The position numbers and the translations under genes were made by a program. Shown piece after piece: positions 60,978 to 64,000 of a DNA stretch of 64,000 bases; the first letter of the stretch is position 1, and every line of letters starts with the position of its first letter. The notes beneath the pieces are model-generated. The model saw only the letters and a list, made by a program, of their open reading frames with translations, ran no database searches and was not told where the DNA came from. The stretch comes from Cellulomonas phragmiteti. GTDB lineage: Bacteria; Actinomycetota; Actinomycetes; Actinomycetales; Cellulomonadaceae. The stretch lies in NCBI RefSeq assembly GCF_016862775.1, contig NZ_BONP01000014.1, forward strand, positions 36,373-100,372, written 5' to 3'.

Positions 60978-63900
60978 ATGACCCGTCGATGGGCTGTCCG
61001 TTTTTCACTGGTGATCTCCCCGGTGGTGGTCGCCTCACTCGTCGTGACCGCCCTCATCCCGACCGCCGCACACGCGCAGGCAGGCCCGGTGGCGACCGCT
61101 CCGGTGACCGCTGAAGCGTCCGGGGCAGCCCCGATGTCGGGAGCAGCTGCGCTCCCGGGGTTGTTCGCGTCCTGCGATCCCGCCGACGAGGACCGCAACT
61201 CGCGCGACCTCCGGTGCCTCAACGGGTCGCAGCTGCGGACCCGTGGCTACAACCACTGCCTCACGAACCGGGACCCCGGCTTCAACGGCATCTACTACCC
61301 CAACCAGTGCTACGGCCTCGGATCGAGCAACGAGTACATCGAGTCGATTGCGCACGCCCGCCTCGTCCAGCGGATGAACCTCCTGCAGGGCGCTGTGAAC
61401 CCTGGGGTCGGCGTGCGGGGTGGCGCCGTGGACGCGGCAGCACGGCAGGCGTCGGGTGTGGTGACCTCGCGGATCCAGTGGGAGGTCAACCTGACCCGGC
61501 TGCCCGGCGGGGCCGCGGTCGGTCGTCCGGACGTCGTCGTCCAGGGCGGCGGATGGTCGAACCCGGTCACCAACAGCGTGCAGGTGATCGAGGTCAAGGG
61601 CGACTGGAACGGCGGCACGGCAGCTGCCACGACACAGGTCGGAACCTACGTCGCCACCATGAGGTCGGCTGGCTGGGCCGGTGCCGTCGCGCCCGACACC
61701 AGCTGGTACGTCGACCAGTTCCGCGTCGTCTACGAGTGCCGGAAGGGCACCGCCACGCGTCCCGTCTACGACAGGTACGCGGTCTCAGGACCTGCGGCCG
61801 GCGTCGTCCTCGTCACCAAGGTGAACTCGGAACCCTGCCGCTCCGACGAGAAGCGTCAGCGGTACGCGGACGAGAAGCGCGCGGTCAAGGACATCCCGCA
61901 GATCGACGACATCCCGGTGGAACCGCCGGTCACGCAGAACCCCTACGAGCCCGAGGAGCCGGTCGACGTCGACGTGCCCGAGCACGAGGTCGGCTGGGAC
62001 CCGACGCCGATCGTCATCGGTGTCGGCGTCGGTATCGCGGACGTCGCGGTGCGCTACACCTACCAGCGCGCGCTCGAGCGTGCCGCCGTTCGCGCGGCCG
62101 AGCAGATCGCGCGCGAGGCCGCCGACGCCGGGACCCGAGCCGCACTGCGACGCGGAGTCCGCGCTGCAGCCTTCGAGTCGACCAGGGACGCGATCTGCCT
62201 GGGTCCGGTGAACACGGCGACGAGGACGCACACGTCCGTGTCCCCGGCCGCGCTCGCCTGTCGAGAGCTGACTAAGCTCGCGGACCTGATCGATCTCCTC
62301 CACACGCTCGGCGACCTCGGCTTCACGCTCGAGGACCTCCTCGCGATGGGTCTGACCGAGGAGGAAGCGGCGCTCGTGCTCGCGTCCGCCACCAGCCCCG
62401 CCCAGGTCCGCGCCGACCCCCGGTTGGTCACGCTCGACGGGTTGAACTACGACTTCCACGGCGTCGGGGAGTACCGCCTGCTGCAGCACGCTCCCAGCGG
62501 GCTCGAGATCCAGATGCGCACCGTCCCGGCCACGGCGGACATGTCGAGCGTCGGGGCGATCGCCGTCGCGACCAGCGAGCACGTCATCGAGCTCGGTGCC
62601 ACAGGTGCGATCACGCTCGACGGTTCGGCGTTCACGCTGGAGAACGGTGCGTTCGCGCTGCTGAGCGAGGGTGTGGTGCTGCGGCGGGCGGCGGGGAGGA
62701 TCGAGGTCCTCACGGCGTTCGACGACCGGACCACCGCGCAGGCCGTCGTGTCTTGGACCCCACAGCCCGGCGCACGTGGCGACTTCGCCATCAGCCTGCC
62801 CCGGTCCTGGGCGGGTGAGGTGACGGGGATGCTCGGCGACTTCGACGGCAACCCGCACGACGACCTCGTGTCGGCCTCGGGTGTCGACGTCACCCCGGGC
62901 CTGAGGTTCGGGGTGTCCGACGCGCTGTTCCTCCAGCGTCTGTACGGCACGTTCGGTGACTCCTGGCGCGCCACCGATGCCACGGCGCTGTTCACGTACC
63001 CGGCCGGGCGCTCCACCCAGGACTACACGGACCGGTCCTACCCCCGTGGAGTCACGACGCTCGGCGACCTGAGCCCCGAGAGGTTCGCCCTGGCCGCCGG
63101 CATCTGCCGCGCGGCGGGTGTGTCGGAAGGTCTCGGCTTCGACGACTGCATCCTGGACGTGGGGTTCTCGGGTGACGCCTCGTTCGCCACCAGCCTCGCC
63201 TCGCGTGACACCTTCGGTGTCGGCCTCGGGGACGCCTTCCTCGGGGAGGGGCCGCTGCGCGTCGGATTCGTGGGCAGCATCCCGCCGAACTTCTTCCCTG
63301 GGAAGGTGCAGCTCCTCGGCGGCGGACGCAACTACGCAGGACCGTTCACCGTCGGCAACGCCTACCCGTTCTACCTCAACGACCTTCCCGGCCACAGCGC
63401 GTTCTCGCTCGCCGTGGACGTCGTGACGACGGGGATCAACGCCCCGGCGCCTCCCGTCGAGCTCCTGCTCGACGGGCAGCGGGTCGCGGGGACCGCTGTG
63501 CCCGGATCCGCCGAGTCGGTGACGCTCGCATCGGGCGAGCTGGCCACGGTGGTCCGCATGGTCTTCACGGTCGCGCACAGCAAGCGTGACACTGTCGGCC
63601 AGCTGCGGCTGACGTCCGGCTCGGCGTGGTTCGGGGTCGAGAGACTCGAGATCGACGTGACGCGGGTGCCGTTCGAGCGGTTCGACGTCGAGCTGAGGGA
63701 CGACCGGGAGTTCCGGCCCACCCACCTGCCGGCCACCAGCGGTGCAGGTGTGCTCGAGGCCGCAGGCTCCTCTGACCGCTACTGCTTCGACATCCCTGAG
63801 GGCCGGACCCTGGGGATCAGTGGGAACTACCTGCGCTCGGATCTCACGTGGCGCCTGCGGTCGACCGACGGCAGCTTCGCGACCCGGAACGGTGAGCGGG

Positions 63901-64000
63901 TCTACACCCAGCTCGAGGGTCTCGCGGGGCCGGCGTGCCTCGAGGTGTTCGTGGCGGGCAACAGCGTGCCCAACGCGTGGCGCTACGACATCGGGTTGTT
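60978..64000 (+). CDS. secreted protein with RecB-like nuclease motifs and VWD domain, 3' end outside window
   Basis: At least 1007 residues, open to the window edge. Signal peptide 1-34 (cleavage after AHA). Residues ~75-270: a Cys-containing domain with GRPDVVVQ (Asp185), VIEVKGDW (Glu205, Lys207) and QVGTY (Gln220, Tyr224), the D/ExK/QxxxY pattern of RecB-type nucleases. Then a Pro/Glu/Asp linker, an Ala/Arg-rich helix, and from ~480 a von Willebrand factor type D domain (VTLDGLNYDF, GMLGDFDGN 617-625, LYGTFGDSW, AAGICRAAG). Beyond ~800 beta-rich modules with paired cysteines, the last one resembling a PPC domain. Codon use is less GC-biased than elsewhere. Function unknown; effector or matrix protein. 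Confidence 0.8.
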   Translation, partial: MTRRWAVRFSLVISPVVVASLVVTALIPTAAHAQAGPVATAPVTAEASGAAPMSGAAALPGLFASCDPADEDRNSRDLRCLNGSQLRTRGYNHCLTNRDPGFNGIYYPNQCYGLGSSNEYIESIAHARLVQRMNLLQGAVNPGVGVRGGAVDAAARQASGVVTSRIQWEVNLTRLPGGAAVGRPDVVVQGGGWSNPVTNSVQVIEVKGDWNGGTAAATTQVGTYVATMRSAGWAGAVAPDTSWYVDQFRVVYECRKGTATRPVYDRYAVSGPAAGVVLVTKVNSEPCRSDEKRQRYADEKRAVKDIPQIDDIPVEPPVTQNPYEPEEPVDVDVPEHEVGWDPTPIVIGVGVGIADVAVRYTYQRALERAAVRAAEQIAREAADAGTRAALRRGVRAAAFESTRDAICLGPVNTATRTHTSVSPAALACRELTKLADLIDLLHTLGDLGFTLEDLLAMGLTEEEAALVLASATSPAQVRADPRLVTLDGLNYDFHGVGEYRLLQHAPSGLEIQMRTVPATADMSSVGAIAVATSEHVIELGATGAITLDGSAFTLENGAFALLSEGVVLRRAAGRIEVLTAFDDRTTAQAVVSWTPQPGARGDFAISLPRSWAGEVTGMLGDFDGNPHDDLVSASGVDVTPGLRFGVSDALFLQRLYGTFGDSWRATDATALFTYPAGRSTQDYTDRSYPRGVTTLGDLSPERFALAAGICRAAGVSEGLGFDDCILDVGFSGDASFATSLASRDTFGVGLGDAFLGEGPLRVGFVGSIPPNFFPGKVQLLGGGRNYAGPFTVGNAYPFYLNDLPGHSAFSLAVDVVTTGINAPAPPVELLLDGQRVAGTAVPGSAESVTLASGELATVVRMVFTVAHSKRDTVGQLRLTSGSAWFGVERLEIDVTRVPFERFDVELRDDREFRPTHLPATSGAGVLEAAGSSDRYCFDIPEGRTLGISGNYLRSDLTWRLRSTDGSFATRNGERVYTQLEGLAGPACLEVFVAGNSVPNAWRYDIGL

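Overview
Very GC-rich DNA with frequent GTG starts, many 4-bp ATGA/GTGA gene overlaps, TANNNT -10 hexamers placed 6-7 nt before start codons, two F420-type oxidoreductase families and an IdeR-type iron box. This points to a high-GC Gram-positive actinobacterium; the gene mix resembles Cellulomonas and relatives (inference, no rRNA or marker gene is present). I see 57 protein genes, no rRNA, no tRNA, no CRISPR array, no IS element and no integrase. No gap between genes exceeds 300 bp.

Layout. 1-2.6 kb: an ABC-2 exporter pair, two tandem small acidic peptide genes with near-identical N-termini, and a deazaflavin-reductase-like gene. 2.6-9 kb: a giant Ig-repeat surface protein divergent from a DUF6916-like gene and two tail-collar (MdpB-like) genes. 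9-18.6 kb: MFS transporter, small stress proteins, RDD protein, a RecB-nuclease/helicase fusion, two SDR proteins and a CPBP protease. 18.6-24 kb: a four-gene overlapping envelope operon (PIG-V-like mannosyltransferase, GT2, YdjC deacetylase, methyltransferase), then galE. 24-33 kb: uracil-DNA glycosylase, YrdC/Sua5, a MacB/FtsX-type ABC pair, MazG-like, EF-G2 and an FKBP lipoprotein. 33-47 kb: MerR regulator, GH13 enzyme with an LLM flavoprotein, a two-component system, a ytfH/qorB-like pair, a Gfo/Idh dehydrogenase, a ferritin-like/VIT1 iron transporter, an F420-type LLM enzyme, an LCP wall ligase and an IdeR-controlled siderophore-interacting protein. 47-60 kb: ArsR/permease/thioredoxin metal module, 5'-3' exonuclease, bile-acid-type symporter, GH31 glycosidase, a VOC dioxygenase behind a clear promoter-operator, a PAS/GAF/PP2C phosphatase and a UvrA-like ABC protein. 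60-64 kb: a divergent pair, a PIN-domain protein and a large secreted protein with RecB-like nuclease motifs plus a VWD domain (runs off the window).

Most of the window is ordinary core and accessory metabolism. The four places I would look at first are: the tandem peptide pair (1593-1966); the shared promoter architecture at identical spacing before the CPBP protease (17685) and the membrane gene next to the two-component system (38878); the secreted VWD/nuclease-like protein with its divergent PIN partner (60022-64000); and the paired hairpins built on one sequence at 40976 and 47148. All functions are read from sequence motifs only.
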